Shown piece after piece: positions 24,312 through 37,695 of a stretch of DNA of 64,000 bases. The position numbers and the translations under genes are program-made. Position 1 is the first letter of the stretch, and each line of letters begins with the position of its first letter. Source of the DNA: Camillea tinctor (lineage: Eukaryota; Ascomycota; Sordariomycetes; Xylariales; Xylariaceae); the NCBI GenBank assembly GCA_022578605.1, contig MU394087.1, positions 248,001-312,000 on the forward strand, given 5' to 3'. The notes under the pieces were generated by a model. That model worked only from the letters and a program-made list of their open reading frames with translations. It ran no database searches and had not been told where the DNA came from.

Positions 24312-27210
24312 ATGTCAACAACTCCCGCTCCGCCTGAGGACCAGGCTAGGCTGTTGGAAGATGCCTTGATAGCCGTGCGCCAGCAGACTGCGCTGATGCG
24401 CAAATGTCTCGACACTCCTGGCAAGCTGATGGATGCCCTCAAGTGCTGGTACGTTGGCTGTATTCCCTCTAGACTGAACCCCGTCGGCGGCGCATCCTGG
24501 CTAACCGGGTGATTCCCTTTTACATATAGCTCTACCTTGGTTGCCGAGCTGCGCACAAGTAGTCTGGGACCGAAGCAATACTACGAGCTGTACATGTCTG
24601 TCTTTGACGCCTTGCGCTACCTCTCTGTCCACCTACGTGAGAACCATCCCCATAACCACCTCGCCGACCTTTACGAATTAGTGCAATATGCCGGCAACAT
24701 CGTCCCTCGCCTCTATCTCATGATTACCGTCGGCACCGCATACATGTCTATCCCCGAGGCCCCCGTGAAGGAATTAATGAAGGATATGATGGATATGAGC
24801 CGTGGTGTCCAGCACCCTATACGTGGCCTGTTTTTGCGCTACTACCTCTCCGGTCAGGCCAGGGATTTCCTGCCTACAGGTGGCGGTGATGGTCCCGAAG
24901 GAAATCTCCAGGACTCCATCAACTTCATTCTCACCAACTTCGTCGAAATGAACAAGCTATGGGTGCGACTGCAGCACCAGGGGCACTCGAGAGAGCGGGA
25001 GCAGCGGACTAAGGAGCGTAAGGAATTGCAGCTTTTGGTGGGCAGCAATATCGTGCGGCTGAGCCAATTGGTGGATCTCGAGACCTACAGCACCGGTATT
25101 TTGGGGCCTCTGCTGGAACAGGTTGTTCAGTGCCGGGATGTTCTGGCGCAGGAATATCTACTCGAAATAATCACCCAGGTTTTCCCCGACGAATTCCACC
25201 TTCACACTCTCGACCAGTTCCTCGCCGCCGTGTCACGGTTAAACCCCCACGTTAACGTTAAAGCCATCGTTATTGGTTTAATGGACAGGTTATCTGCATA
25301 TGCTGAGCGGGAATCGCAAGATGACGTTCCGAAAGACAAAGCGAAGCTGGAAGAAGAGGCGCTGGCAGAGCTTCTCGAGAAGATCCGAATTGCCAAGGAA
25401 GAGCAAGAGTCGAAACCAGTACCTGAAGAACCGGCCCCGGATGCGAACGGCGAGCATGCCAACGGGGAATCTACCGACACTCCCGAGGCCAGCAACGCCG
25501 AGCCCGAAGCTGCTCCACCAGCGCCAGAGACTGAGCCAGCTGCAGCCGAAGCCGAGGCCGAAAAAGAAAACGAGGAGCAGCCACCGCCAACTCCGAAGAA
25601 GCAGCGCGGTATCCCTCACAACGTGAAGCTTTACGAAATATTCTTCGAGCAAGTCAATAATCTCGTCACCGCACAGCGTCTGCCGATTCAAGACACGATC
25701 GCGCTGCTTGTCTCGCTTACTAACCTCGCCCTCAACATTTATCCTGGCCGACTTGACTATGTTGACCAGATCCTAGACTACGCTAATACTAAGGTCAAGG
25801 AGCATGCCAATAGTGCTGACCTCCATTCTGCCCCTGCGCAGCAAAGCCTACTCGCTCTTCTCCAAGCTCCCCTTAAGCGATACGTATCGCTGTTCACAGC
25901 ATTATCTTTACCCACTTATGTACCCCTTTTCCAATCCCAGACGTACCCAACGCGAAGAGCTGTTGCTGGCGAAGTAGCGAAGAGCTTGCTGCGGAACCAG
26001 ACGACCATTTCGACGACGACTCAATTGGAGAACGTGCTGGAGATTCTGAAAGTCTTGATCAAAGAAGGATCACAACCACCAGCCGGTTATCCTGGTGGCC
26101 CACAGCGCAGGGCTTTAGAAACTGATGAGACGATGGAGGAGCAGGGGTGGCTGGCAAGAATCGTTCACTTGCTCCATAGTGAAAACAACGACACACAATT
26201 CAGACTTCTGCAGTTGGCTCGCAAAGCGTTTGCTGAAGGAAACGAGAGGATTCGTACGACCACCCCGCCGCTTTTGACTGCGGGCATGAAATTGGCACGT
26301 AGGTTTAAGGCTCGCGAGCACTATGATGACAACTGGGAAACACAATTGAGTGCCCTGTTCAAATTCATGCACTCTGCAATATCTGGTTTATACACGAGGG
26401 TGAATGGATCCGGGGCTGCCGAACTCGCTTTACGCTTGTTTTGTGCTTGCGGCCAAACCGCCGACATGACGGGGTTTGAAGAGGTCGCGTATGAATATTT
26501 TGCGCAGGCTTTCACGGTGTACGAGGAGGCCGTGTCGGATTCCAAGGCTCAATTCCAGGCCGTGTGTGTCATTGCCAGCGCGCTGCACCAGACGAGGAAT
26601 TTTGGCAAGGAAAACTACGATACACTGATCACGAAGTGCGCACTGCACGGCAGCAAGCTTCTGCGGAAGCCGGATCAATGCCGAGCTGTGTACTTGGCGA
26701 GCCACCTGTGGTGGGCTACGCCCATCACGGCTATTGGGGAATCGGATGAAGGCGTAAGTGTTGCTTACTCACTTGGGTACCTTAATGCTTCTGCACGCAC
26801 AAATGCTAACTGAACGAACTAGCTTTACCGCGATGGAAAGCGGGTGCTCGAATGTCTGCAAAGAGCCCTGCGGGTTGCCGATTCGTGTATGGAACAGGCA
26901 ACATCCATCGAGTTGTTTGTAGAAATCCTCGACCGCTATGTGTACTACTTTGATCAATCAAACGAATCAGTAAGAATCAACCCCCCCTTTCTCCCGAGCT
27001 TGGAACGGACGATGAGAGCGGAACGGCTAACATGCGCAGGTTACGACCAAATACATCAATGGGCTTATTGAGTTAATCCATTCGAATCTCGGTACCAATC
27101 AACAGGACTCAGCTAGTATCGAGAGCAGCAAGAAGCATTTTAAACATACGCTGGAGAATATTGCAGGGAGGCAGTACGAGGGTGTGGTTCTCCAACCGCA
27201 GAAGCAATGA
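24312..27210 (+). CDS. VPS35: Retromer subunit VPS35
   Basis: Core alpha-solenoid subunit of the retromer coat, which recycles cargo receptors from endosomes to the Golgi together with VPS26 and VPS29. Exons 24312-24448, 24530-26753, 26823-26969 and 27040-27210 give 892 aa, near the usual length. The N-terminal VPS26-binding signature [10 protein letters not shown] is present, followed by [19 protein letters not shown]. The C-terminal end carries [17 protein letters not shown] and [21 protein letters not shown] Glu/Pro/Ala-rich insert (about residues 335-400) is a low-complexity loop expected to project from the solenoid and looks lineage-specific. The start is the first ATG in frame with the [17 protein letters not shown] helix typical of the family. 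Assignment secure. Confidence 0.97.
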
Positions 27211-28495
27211 GAAGTTAGGTGGTAATCAGGTGAGATTGAGTGGCAACGCATTAGGGGAGCAGTATGATGGTACATACCTGCGGGGTGTATCAAAACAGAT
27301 TATTCTTGTGTACATATGTATAATGTAGGTTTTTTTTTCTGTGCCTTTGGAACGTCAAATAGCAAGTAAGGTCAATGAAGGGATTCTGTAGTGAAAGGAG
27401 AAGAAGATGATGATGATGACGACGAGGACGAAGAAGAAGAGATAAAATAAAAAGAGACGGAGGGCGTATTCTGCGGATTAGCTAGTAGTAGGTTAGCGCC
27501 TGCAAATGAGAGATGTGGAAAAGAAGATACATATCATGATTATATCGTGTTAAGTTTTTGGTGTCTTCCAGGTTAATAATAAGGGGTGATACTAGGTACA
27601 GCTATGTAAGTGCAAAATCGCGTCATCAGCATGCATGGATCTTGGACTGATCGATCGGGGTGTACGTAAAACAAGTAAACCCCCTGAGTGTGGCAGTGCA
27701 TTAGTGTAAGAGACACAGTGTGTAATGACTGAGACAATAGGTAGATTTTACTGTGTTTGTACTGTATTGGTACTGTATCCACTACTGTATCTAGGTAGGT
27801 ACTTAGTATTTCCCCCCGTAATATGTTCGGCGCAGATCCGTCTCACAGACATTTGAAATCCCACCAACACGTCTCCAATCTAACCTTGGACTTGTTACCT
27901 ATACCAGCATACTTGCTTTGCTTTTACTTGCTAACTTGTTACTACGATTAGTGTATACATACATACATGTATACGTACATACACCTATGTTATACTTTAT
28001 CCCATTGACTTAGCTTCAATTTCCTTCCTACTACTTTTTGCTTTATCGCGACAAGAACTTAGACCTTGGCCTTTTTTCCCTCTTCTTTCCCTCCACTCTC
28101 TCTCTCTCTGTTCTTAATTCTCTCCCCTTTTTAACTTATTTCCTCTTCGTGCATATTGGTTTGGTCGCATACGAGCCTTGACATGATTTATCAGCCTACC
28201 TGAAATAATACATCTTTTCTTCAGAAGAAAAAACCCCCATTCCTTCTTCTTTTCCCCTTGTTCCCTCTCCTCCCCCCAAAAGCGGTTCACTCCTTTATCG
28301 CCTGTCAACTTGACTCGTAATCGCTCGTTTCGTCCTAGCAGCCTGCCTTCTCACCTGCGATCGATGTATTATTATTCTATTCGACAAGCGCCTCTTGTCG
28401 ATACAATCCATTCAATGGTTTCGAGCTAAAGAAAAGAAAAGAAAAGATAAAACTAAAATTGAACCCAAAACCATCAATGATTCTTCTATCACAAA
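27211..28495. other. Intergenic region
   Basis: No gene seen. It has a GAAGAAGATGATGATGATGACGACGAG-like purine repeat near 27400-27440 downstream of VPS35 and a CT-rich promoter-like stretch at about 28070-28300 before the peptidase gene. Confidence 0.6.
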
Positions 28496-31313
28496 ATGCC
28501 GTCTGAGAAATCACATTACGAGCCACCACCGCCCATACCAACCTACGATGAAGCCACATCCTCTTCCCGTCCTAATTGGCCACCCGCCCCATCCCCCGTA
28601 GATACTAGACCCGATCACGAGACCGAGGCCCAGTCTCTGCTGGCCTCTCATAATCGACATCCCGAATCCTCGAGACGCATCCCACGCGGTTATCGGCCTC
28701 CGTATATAGAATCTGAGGATGAGGGGTCCGACTGGAGTTTAGAAGACGATAGCGATGACGAGGGCGAAGGTGCGCGGGTGCGGCGGGAGATGGAAGAGTT
28801 GGAAGTTGAAGATCCCCTGAATGGTTCTCACTCTAGTTCCTCATCCTCGTCTTCGTGGACGAAACGTATCGGCTTCTCCCTGCCCCAGTGGAAATGGCGA
28901 TGGCGGCTGCCCCGGCTCACTGTCCGGCTCCCCCGCGCAACCGACAATGCGCCTGGTAATGACGACGACTCTACCCAGCGCCGGACGAGATGGAGGTTGC
29001 CCGATTTTAATAATTCTGCCGCCCTGCTTATGGTCGGTCGTCTACTGGCCGTCTTCCTCATCTTGGGCTTTGTATATCTGATTTTTATGAGCGATCTCTT
29101 CACCAACATGACGCGGCGTATCGGTGGCCAGATGTTCGATCCCGAGGCCGTGCGCCAGTACGTGCAGATGAATGTCAATTCCGAAGAGATGCGGGACACC
29201 TTGAGACATTTCACGAATTACGCACACATTGCCGGCACCGAGGGCGACTACGCGCTGGCCATGGACGTACGCAACGCTTTCATGAGGAACGGGCTGGAAT
29301 CGGTCACGGTGGATGATTACTACGTATATCTGAACTACCCGAAGGCAGGCGGTCGGGCAGTCGAGATCATGTCTGACGACGGCGCTAAGGCGACATGGGC
29401 TGCTGCTCTCGAAGAGCCGGAGGTCGGCGGAGAGACGGCAGGCCGGCAGACTTTTGTATTTCACGGACATTCTAAGGCCGGCGATGTCAGAGGACCCCTT
29501 ATCTACGCAAACTACGGATCGAGGGAGGATTATAAAAAACTGGCAGACCAAGGCATCGACACGAAAGGCGCCATCGCGCTGGTGCGTTATTATGGCACCC
29601 AGGGCGACCGGGGCCTTAAGATCAAAGCTGCCGAGCTGGCCGGCTTTGCTGGCTGCATTATTTACAGTGACCCGGCTGATGACGGCTTCCTTCTAGGCGA
29701 GCCAGCACCCAAGGGACGATATATGCCATCGGATGGCGTTCAGAGAGGTGGTGTTAGTTTGATGAGCTGGGTCGTGGGGGATGTGCTCACGCCTGGTTGG
29801 GAGAGTAAGGAGGGTCAGCCCCGCATGAAAAAGGAACAGACTGCCGGGCTGGTTCAGATTCCTAGCATTCCAATTGCCTGGCGAGACGCCCAAGTATTAT
29901 TACAGCATATCGAAGGCTTTGGCGAACCGTGTTCGGAGGATTGGCACGGCGGCGTTCCCGATGTCAAATGGTGGTCCGGCAATTCCTCATCCCCGATTGT
30001 GCGACTCAAGAACGAGCAGGACGAGAACGAGCGACAGGAAATCTGGAATGTTTACGGCAAGATCGACGGTGTCGAGCAAGCGGAAAAATCTATCATTATC
30101 GGCAATCACCGTGATGCTTGGACCTTTGGCGCAACAGATCCCAACTCGGGAACTGCTGTCATGCTGGAAGTCACACGTATCTTCGGTGATCTCTTGGCCA
30201 AGGGCTGGCGGCCACTGCGCACGATCGAGTTCATGAGCTGGGATGCCGAGGAGTACAACATGATTGGTAGCACAGAATTCGTTGAGAAGAATCTCGAAAC
30301 GCTTCAGAAGAATGCATTTGCCTACGTTAACCTCGATACAGCCGTTTCAGGCCGGGAATTCCGGGCTGCCGGCTCTCCTATGTTCCGCAAGCTAGTTCAT
30401 AAGGTCCTCGAAAGGGTCATTGATCCTAACTCTAATACGACACTCCGCGCCCTGTGGGATGAGCGAAACGGGGAGCTCGAGGGCCTAGGGTCGGGAAGCG
30501 ATTACGTCGCCTTCCAGGACATAGCCGGCACCAGCTCGCTCGACATCTGGTTTGAGGGCGGGAAGCACCCTTATCACTCCTCCTACGACAACTTTGAGTG
30601 GATGGACACGGTCGGCGACCAGGGATTTGTGTACCACAACCTACTAGCGCAGGTACTCGCGCTACTAGTCCTGGAGCTCTCAGACCGGCCCATCCTGCCC
30701 TTCGATATGGGCAATTACGCCCTCAGCCTCGGACGCTACCTTGGAGACTTATGGAAGTGGCTAGAGGAGAAAGGGCTTAATAAAGGTGAGGGCGATGGCG
30801 ATGGTGACGAGAAGAAGCTCAGCCTCGACCCGATCCGCGACGCCGTCCGGGAGGTCGAGACAGCGGTCGCCCAGTTCGAGAAGTGGGAGCCCTACTGGGA
30901 ACAGACGGTCGTGGCATCCAACGGGTGGGAGCCCGCCGGTCTGGGATCTCGGAGGTGCGACTACAACGGGCGCATGTCGAACTTTGAGACGGGACTTTTG
31001 GACCTAGAGTTTGGTGGCGGAGTAAGTTTGTTTTTATATTTTTCTTTTCCTATTCTCACCCATCTAATGTGTCCTATAAATGGATTAAAATGGATGATGC
31101 TAACAGAAGCTTTTCTCAACCCTACAGATCCCGAACCGAACACAGTTCAAGCATGTTGTGTTCGGACCGCAGAAGTGGTCCGGCTATGATGAAGCGTACT
31201 TCCCGGCGATCCGCGACGTGGTCGAGGCAGAGGACTGGGCGCTCGCGCGCACAATCATCGATAAAACAGCTGCTATTATAAGTAATGCCGCCAGGACTCT
31301 GGTCGCGACATGA
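28496..31313 (+). CDS. M28 metallopeptidase, glutamate carboxypeptidase II / transferrin-receptor-like
   Basis: Type II membrane zinc peptidase related to human GCPII (FOLH1) and yeast Vps70/Tre1. Exons 28496-31021 and 31128-31313 give 903 aa. Order: acidic, Ser-rich cytosolic tail with a PPPIPTYDEA (PPxY-like) stretch; one membrane helix at about 178-203; a PA domain (IALVRYYGTQGDRGLKIKAAE); the M28 peptidase domain; and the TFR-type dimerisation domain. Metal ligands are visible as His538 (GNHRDAW), Asp548 (TDPNSGT), Glu585/Glu586 (WDAEEYNMIGS), Asp614 (NLDTAVSG) and His694 (HPYHSSYDNF). Spacing from His538 through Asp614 matches GCPII, so the enzyme should be active. In fungi these proteins are vacuolar or endosomal; localisation and substrate here are inferred. 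Confidence 0.93.
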
Positions 31314-34300
31314 TGGAAGCCATAATAAAAGGGAAGAAAATAAAGAGAAAAGAAAATTAGAAACTTGCGGATGGCTGGATCAGCAGCCGATGCGGATACG
31401 TATATACCAACTCACCAGGGTTTTTCGGTTTAGGGAAAGGGGAGATTGTAGCATATATCTCCTCTGTTTTTTTTTTCTCTCTCTCTCTCTACACAGCCCT
31501 ATTTCTTTTGATTTTTTGTTTCTTTTACTCGGTGAGACTTTAGAAGTTGGTGTGGATGTACTCGCAACACAAAATCAACCGATCCTAAATTCCCTTCTTA
31601 GGATACCTAACAACAGGTAGAAAAGGAGGGGATGAGATTTAGGTGGGAAAGTGTATGTTTAAGAACGGAAAGAAGCCTTTTTTTCAAGTGAGAGAGAAAA
31701 AGGAGGGGAGTGAAAGAGGTTAACTATAACCCCTTTTTATCGTCTTTCCTTTCTCCCCTTTCTCCCCTTTTTGCATGGCTGGGCGTTTTTATGGGATATA
31801 TATATTCGTTTTTTTATTTCTGTTTTTATTTCTCCTTTTTTCGATTTTCTCACTAACCTCATCTCTTTTTGTTTTTGCCTTGGGCCAGTTTTTTTTTATA
31901 CATATGTTGATACGGAAACGTATTTCGGGAGAGAAAAGAGAAAAAGGGTTTTGGAGGGGGGAGGGGATTTTCTTAAGGGGGAAGGAGGAAGGATGAATGG
32001 GAGGGTAAAGATGGTTTACCCCGTTACCGCTATACTGCATGGGAATTGAGATATCGAATAGGTACTAGGTATATATATATGCGACTATATATATAGTATA
32101 AGGGAAATCTGATTAAGTGATTTCATTGAAAACGTAGTTTTTCTTCGCCCTTCTCTATAGGGTCAGAAGAAGAGGATGTCCTCATGGAAGATAAAAGCGG
32201 GATGCCGTTTTTCACAAGCCGGTAACTTACACTTATTATGGGGTGGGGCATCGTCAGATGGGCGACTTACAACTACCTAGCTCCGCTGCTCCGTTCCATT
32301 CATTCCCACCTTAGGACTCCGCGACTCCGTGCGTGATGTGGGGTCCACAAGAACAACCACCACACGTCCAGTCCAAGCGAGAGGTTCAAGTTTACCTTTC
32401 TTCTTCTTCTTCTTCTTCTTCCTGGAGGTACGTTGGTTCGTGGGGAAGGGGGCGGGGTCCCCGTGGTATACCTGGGCTGAGTCAGGGCTGCTAGGTAGGT
32501 TAGGTCTACGGTCGGTCCGATCCACATGTGGAGGTTTCGAGAAGAAGCTTGAAAAAGAAAGAGAAGGAGGGAAAACAACGGATTGCGTGCGTAGGGGATA
32601 AGACGGGCCCGACCGCCGGTCAACAGAAACAAAACCGGTAGGAAAGAAGAGAAAGAGAGGGGGCGGCGGGCAGCTCCATATGACGTGCTCGCCCGGAACT
32701 CACGAAGAAGAGTTCTTGACGTTCCCTTCCCGTTGCCAAAGCGGCGATGTAAGTAAAGAGAGGAGGAGAATGATCTGATTTCTCGTAGCCGGAACTAACC
32801 GGTATCTATATGAAGTGATGTTGATGTAGAGAGAGCTCGTACGACTAACCCACAGGGTTTTTTTTATGTTTCTTTTCTTGTTCCCTTGTCCTTGCCTTGC
32901 CTTATCTATAATTCAGATGTTGAGCCATGCATACGGGTGGATGACGATGTGACAAATTATGCAACCTGCCAGCAAGTGGGTGTTTTTTTGGGGACCTTTA
33001 TTATTGTTATTGTAAGGCGAAGTGTCTACAATGGATGGCGAGATCCTAACCTATATTAATAATGATACGGAGGTATGTATCTGAGAGCTGGGTCTCTCTT
33101 GCAGACCGGTGTACGTATTTAGGGTGTCTGTGTGGAAGAGGCTCAAGTGAAGGATGAGTTCCACTTATCGATCATGTAGGTTCCAAGTTACAGGGGGGTC
33201 AAAGTTGTTGCATGGAAAGAAACTAGCCAAACATATGATGTATGTAGGTCTATAGCCTCACAGCCAACTACACTACATTACATACATAACATAGGGTTGC
33301 GATGAGTGCAACCAGCCAACTCCTGCAGGGAAGAACAGATAAAGCAAAAAAGAAGGGTTCATATGTATTGAAAAAGGGAGATCCATAATTATAATTCATT
33401 ACAACCGCACCAATTGGTGGCCTCGCGTGCCGTGAAACATAACAAAATCACACTCGTATGATGGAAAAAGAGAGGGCCCCCTATCGAAGTACGTACGTAA
33501 TCAACACCGAGGTTATCGTGAACCTCAGGTTTTTGAGGAACTCCATAACTTTAATACCTACGTGATAAGCAGGGACTTTTGGTAATAGTCATACAAATCA
33601 ACCTTATAGCTTATCTAGGTTACCCAAGATTGAAGGGTCCGTGATCGTTAAACCAAGATAATAGAACGAGATAGCTTGGATAGATAGATGGCATATTCAA
33701 TCTCAGGTAGCCGTTGTGCAAGGGGGTTTGAGCTAGGATAGATTTCAACACTTTATATATGAGTATAAATATAGATCAGATCAATATGGACAAGGGTTTT
33801 TTTTAGCTTGGACCCTCTATGTACGTTCAAATATAAGCTTCGATAAGGTACGACGATCAGTCTTTGAAAAAAAAAAAACACACACTTACATGTTCCATAT
33901 GAAAAACTTCCTTTCATCCGAACGAAACGTCCTCGAACAGCTCACACACCTCACCCTTCTTTCTTCACCGCCCTAGACACGTAGGAAAATCGAAGAGAAA
34001 AACAAACCACCTGGCTTTACACATCATCGTTATTATCAATACTAGATATTACTAAGTATCCGAGCGACTTTTCTTTTTCAACCTAACAGATTCGTTGTTT
34101 CTTCGCTGTTGGACTAGAATGATAGTACTACCTAAGTAATAGAGGGAGAAACCGGAGAGAGAGAGGAACAATAAAGTCACGATCTGGACGCGTATCGCGC
34201 TCAGAGGGCCAATTCTGTGTCTAGGTAGTATTGTACCACTCATCTTTTTCGTCTGTTTCTTTTTCTTTCTATCTATCTATCTTGCTTGTCCTAGGTTCGG

Positions 34301-35089
34301 GCAGCAACGGAAGAGGTGGTAGTACCAGTAAGGAGAAGAATGGCTTTCATCAGCCCATCGTGTTATCGAACGACGATATTATCCCGGGAGGGAAGTGGGA
34401 GGAGTAGAAGGTTTGACACGGACTTGACGATAGCCTGGCAATAAACCTTACACTACATACATACGTACTTACCTACCTACTTAGTGCACCTCCACGGCGT
34501 TGGTTGGTTGGTTCGAGGCGCCCTTCTTCGGCCGTAAAAGTAAGTTCGACTTACATGATGAACCCACATCCCTGGGAATATCATCACATGTGCATGGGAA
34601 AAAAGCATCTTAACTGCACGGCAATCATTTCCCGATTCTCATTTCCCTTCTTCCTAAAATGGGAAATCGTTGGCACCCTTTGAAAAAAAAAAGAATTCCC
34701 CGTCGGTACCCACGCGAACGCAACGCAACGAAACGCAGCGTAACCTACGATAAGCTAGCTACCTTACCTACATACCTGCTTACATATTCAATATTTTGCG
34801 TTGCGTTGCGCCGCGTCTCGAACGAGACTATGTAGCATCACATGTGAAGCATCACACTTGTTGTGTGAAACGCATAAAATAGCGGATTAACAAAAGAAAC
34901 ACAGAGAGAAAGAAAACCATCTCTCCTCCCCCGGGCGGCCGGCGGGGCGGGGGGGGGGGGGGGGGGGGGGGGGGGCGGGGGGGGGGGGGGGGGGGGGGTG
35001 GTNNNNNNNNNNTATATTATCACTTTTTTTGTTTTAACCATATAATATCGTATTAAAAAAAAAAAAAAACAGACAAAAAAAAACACACA

Positions 35090-35120
<31 letters not shown>

Positions 35121-36395
35121 CATCACGCAATATCGGTAGATACGATATCGTCCGTAAGTCAGTCAGCAACAACGGCCGTCTTTCAGACTTTATTCCCCCC
35201 CACTCCCCGCTACTCCTCCTTACGGGACCCGCTCAGGTCCCACCGCAGTGGGTTGTCTGTGTGTCGGGTGTATGTGTGTTTTCTCTTAGCTTTAACTCTG
35301 TGTCCTCCCTATCTGTGGGGTGTAAATGCTAACATACCGCCCATCCGGATTACACTAACATACCTAGGTTAGTGAGTTGAAGATGAGATGTCAAACTTCT
35401 CCGTCCTATTAGTTACAGCTGGGGAAAGGAGGGGGATACTAAGTATTGGAGCTGTCCTACCTCCCATCATTGCTATAAGAGCAATGTCCTACCACGGAGT
35501 TTCGGAGCAGGTCAAAACTACCTCTACATAAGTATGGCGTTATACTTGATACTAGCTCTGTCACTGGTTCACAGGAACCTGTAGGTAAGGGAATCCCCCC
35601 CACTCCCCACGACGTGACAAGTCATTTTCCCTTTTTTTTCTCTTTCTTTCTTTCTTTCTTTTCATCTATGTAGTATGTGTAGGCATGTGGTTTTATGTAT
35701 GTACATGTGGCCTAGCCTGGTCTGGCCTGGCTGGGCTGCACATCTACACAATCTACATATATGTATACACTACATATATAGGTTACATACAGACCTCACA
35801 TACCAACACACGCGCGGCGCGTCGGTGATCTGCAACGACCCATGCTTTCCCGTGCAGCCGCGTTGCAGGATCCAAAGACCCGGCGCTAAGCCAAGCTGAC
35901 TCAGACCTTCACCGGAGTTGATGGAGAGAACCCTTGCGGACAACTTCGGAGGACCTGGTTGGCCGATGGGGCAACCCCCCCTTTTTTTGCCCCTACTTTT
36001 GTAAGACGCCTATACAGAAATATATAAATACGTTGTCATGATAAATCTCCCCTCCACCCAATTCTTGATGCTTTAACAGTTTTCTTTCTATTATACAGAC
36101 TGCCAATCTTCTCACTCTCTACCCCTACCATCGCCCCCTATTTCTTCTTTTTTTTATACTATCACCCTCGGTCCCTCTCCCGTCATCGTCATCGTTGTCA
36201 TCGTTCAAGAGGATACTCGTGAGATTGAACCATTGACTCAATACTTTTTTCTCGTACTGCCTACCTTGCCATTCTTGACAAAAAGTTCATCTTTATCATC
36301 ATCGTTGTCGCTATTAGCTACTAGCTCTTGACTACTACTCCCAAGTACGGACACATACAATATATTTACAACTACCATCACCGCCCACCTCCACC
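31314..36395. other. Long gene-free region with assembly gap
   Basis: Five kilobases without a gene I can support. It contains pyrimidine-rich tracts (31470-31530, 32398-32420), an A-rich tract near 33868, many TACCTA/CCTAGGT words (32490, 34460, 34760, 35360), a 10-N gap and the adjacent G/C homopolymers. A reading frame at 35675-35899 is low-complexity and unsupported. The last 400 bases are CT-rich with CATCATCG repeats, probably the leader of the next gene. Confidence 0.6.
34947..35119. other. Assembly gap flanked by G-rich and C-homopolymer tracts
   Basis: Almost pure G from about 34947 to 35001, ten N at 35003-35012, 78 nt of AT-rich sequence, then 29 consecutive C at 35091-35119. The sequence in and near the gap should not be trusted. 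Confidence 0.9.
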
Positions 36396-37175
36396 ATGGA
36401 GGAGCAATCCCTACTCATGCGCGCACCCGCGGAGATCCGCATGATGATCTACGAGTACCTCTTCGACGACAACGGGCACCAGCGGCTCCTGATCCGGAGC
36501 GCCGCCCCAGACAAACAGCCAGCCCCCTGCACCAGCCCGCGGCGCACGCGGTACTACGCGCAAGACCGCACGCTGCACCGGCGCGTCTTCGAGACGACAT
36601 ACGTGCTCGCCACGCCGGGGGTGCGCTTCAGCGCGGGGCTCATGAGCACGTGCCGGGCGGTGTACCACGAGACGGCGCACCTCGTGTACGGGCGGCACGC
36701 GTTCGACTTCGGGCGGGACATCGAGGCGGTGGAGCCCTTCCTGTCGGACCTGACGCCGGCCTCGCGCGCCCTCGTCCGCGAGGTCTCGCTCTACAAGCAC
36801 CACGGGCTCGCGCAGTGCCGCAGCGGCGCCGCCTCCGACGACTGGCGCTCGCTGTGCCGCTTCCTGCGCGACCGCGTCGCCGGCCTGCGCAAGCTGCGGC
36901 TCGTGGTCCAGGGCGGCAAGCCCCCCGGCCCCTGGGACGGGCCCCGCGAGTTCAGCGCCGCCGACTTTAAGCTCCTCGCCGATATCAGGCACGAGAGCTT
37001 GGATTGGGTCGCGGATCTGGCCACCGTGAGGTGCATTAGGGATCTGGAGATCGTGCCCGATGTGCAGTACTGCCCCCCGCCTGTGTCGGCGAGTATGATT
37101 GTCTTTGCGGCCTTCTCGGCGTCGATAGAGAGGGGGTTGGCGGAGTTCTTGAGGGCGCAGCTGCGGTTGGGGTGA
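36396..37175 (+). CDS. F-box-like / DUF7730-type protein
   Basis: Single-exon, GC-rich gene of 259 aa with a good start context (CCACCATGG). The N terminus MEEQSLLMRAPAEIRMMIYEYLF is the F-box-like L-x-LP-x-EIR-x-x-IY-x-YL pattern common in large fungal families annotated as DUF7730 or F-box. It is followed by LMSTCRAVYHETAHLVYGRHAFDF, which is also typical. Related proteins may be substrate adaptors of SCF ubiquitin ligases, but the motif is loose and most family members have no known role. No membrane helix or signal peptide. Codon use is far more GC-rich than the surrounding spacers, as for the other high-GC exons in this window. Confidence 0.75.
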   Translation: MEEQSLLMRAPAEIRMMIYEYLFDDNGHQRLLIRSAAPDKQPAPCTSPRRTRYYAQDRTLHRRVFETTYVLATPGVRFSAGLMSTCRAVYHETAHLVYGRHAFDFGRDIEAVEPFLSDLTPASRALVREVSLYKHHGLAQCRSGAASDDWRSLCRFLRDRVAGLRKLRLVVQGGKPPGPWDGPREFSAADFKLLADIRHESLDWVADLATVRCIRDLEIVPDVQYCPPPVSASMIVFAAFSASIERGLAEFLRAQLRLG

Positions 37176-37695
37176 TGGTGAGTGGGAGATATGAGGCTGG
37201 TAAGAAGGGGTAAGGGGTAAGGGGTAGTGGTTAAGGGGAGAATGTATTAGGTGGTATATTAGGTATTACTGGGGAGCATGGGTGGTGGTTATATTAGTTA
37301 CGACAATGAATCATACTCATTAGTATACAGTGCTACCGAGGATGCTAATACCATGCTTACTTTCATATAATGCCCTATTACACTAACCTGTGCCAGCAAC
37401 GCATTACACCGGGAATGAAGGAGATCTACCACCGTGTGTTATGTGAAGCTGTGAAGGACTGAAAGTACTCCGTTATCTTCAATCTATGGCACACAAATAG
37501 GCATTATACTGTTTAATTTAAAAATAGGTACGTACTTCAACTTATAGATATATATGTATTAGTTTTTCCATGTTACAACAGTACAGCTAAAACGAAGAGA
37601 AAAGAAAACCCTAAACTGCCTATACGGAATTAACGGAATTTGCATATACACAAGCACTAGGTTAGTAGGTTCCTATTCACCTAGTTCCCACAACA
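37176..37695. other. Intergenic region
   Basis: AT-rich convergent spacer; no gene or clear signal seen apart from a GGGGTAAGGGGTAAGGGG-like repeat at about 37207-37240. Confidence 0.6.

Noticed and set aside
25290..25691. 133-aa minus-strand frame in VPS35
   Set aside because: Antisense of the Glu/Pro-rich loop of VPS35; no independent support.
36411..36992. 193-aa minus-strand frame opposite the F-box-like gene
   Set aside because: Antisense shadow in GC-rich DNA; the sense frame carries the recognisable motif and a good start context.
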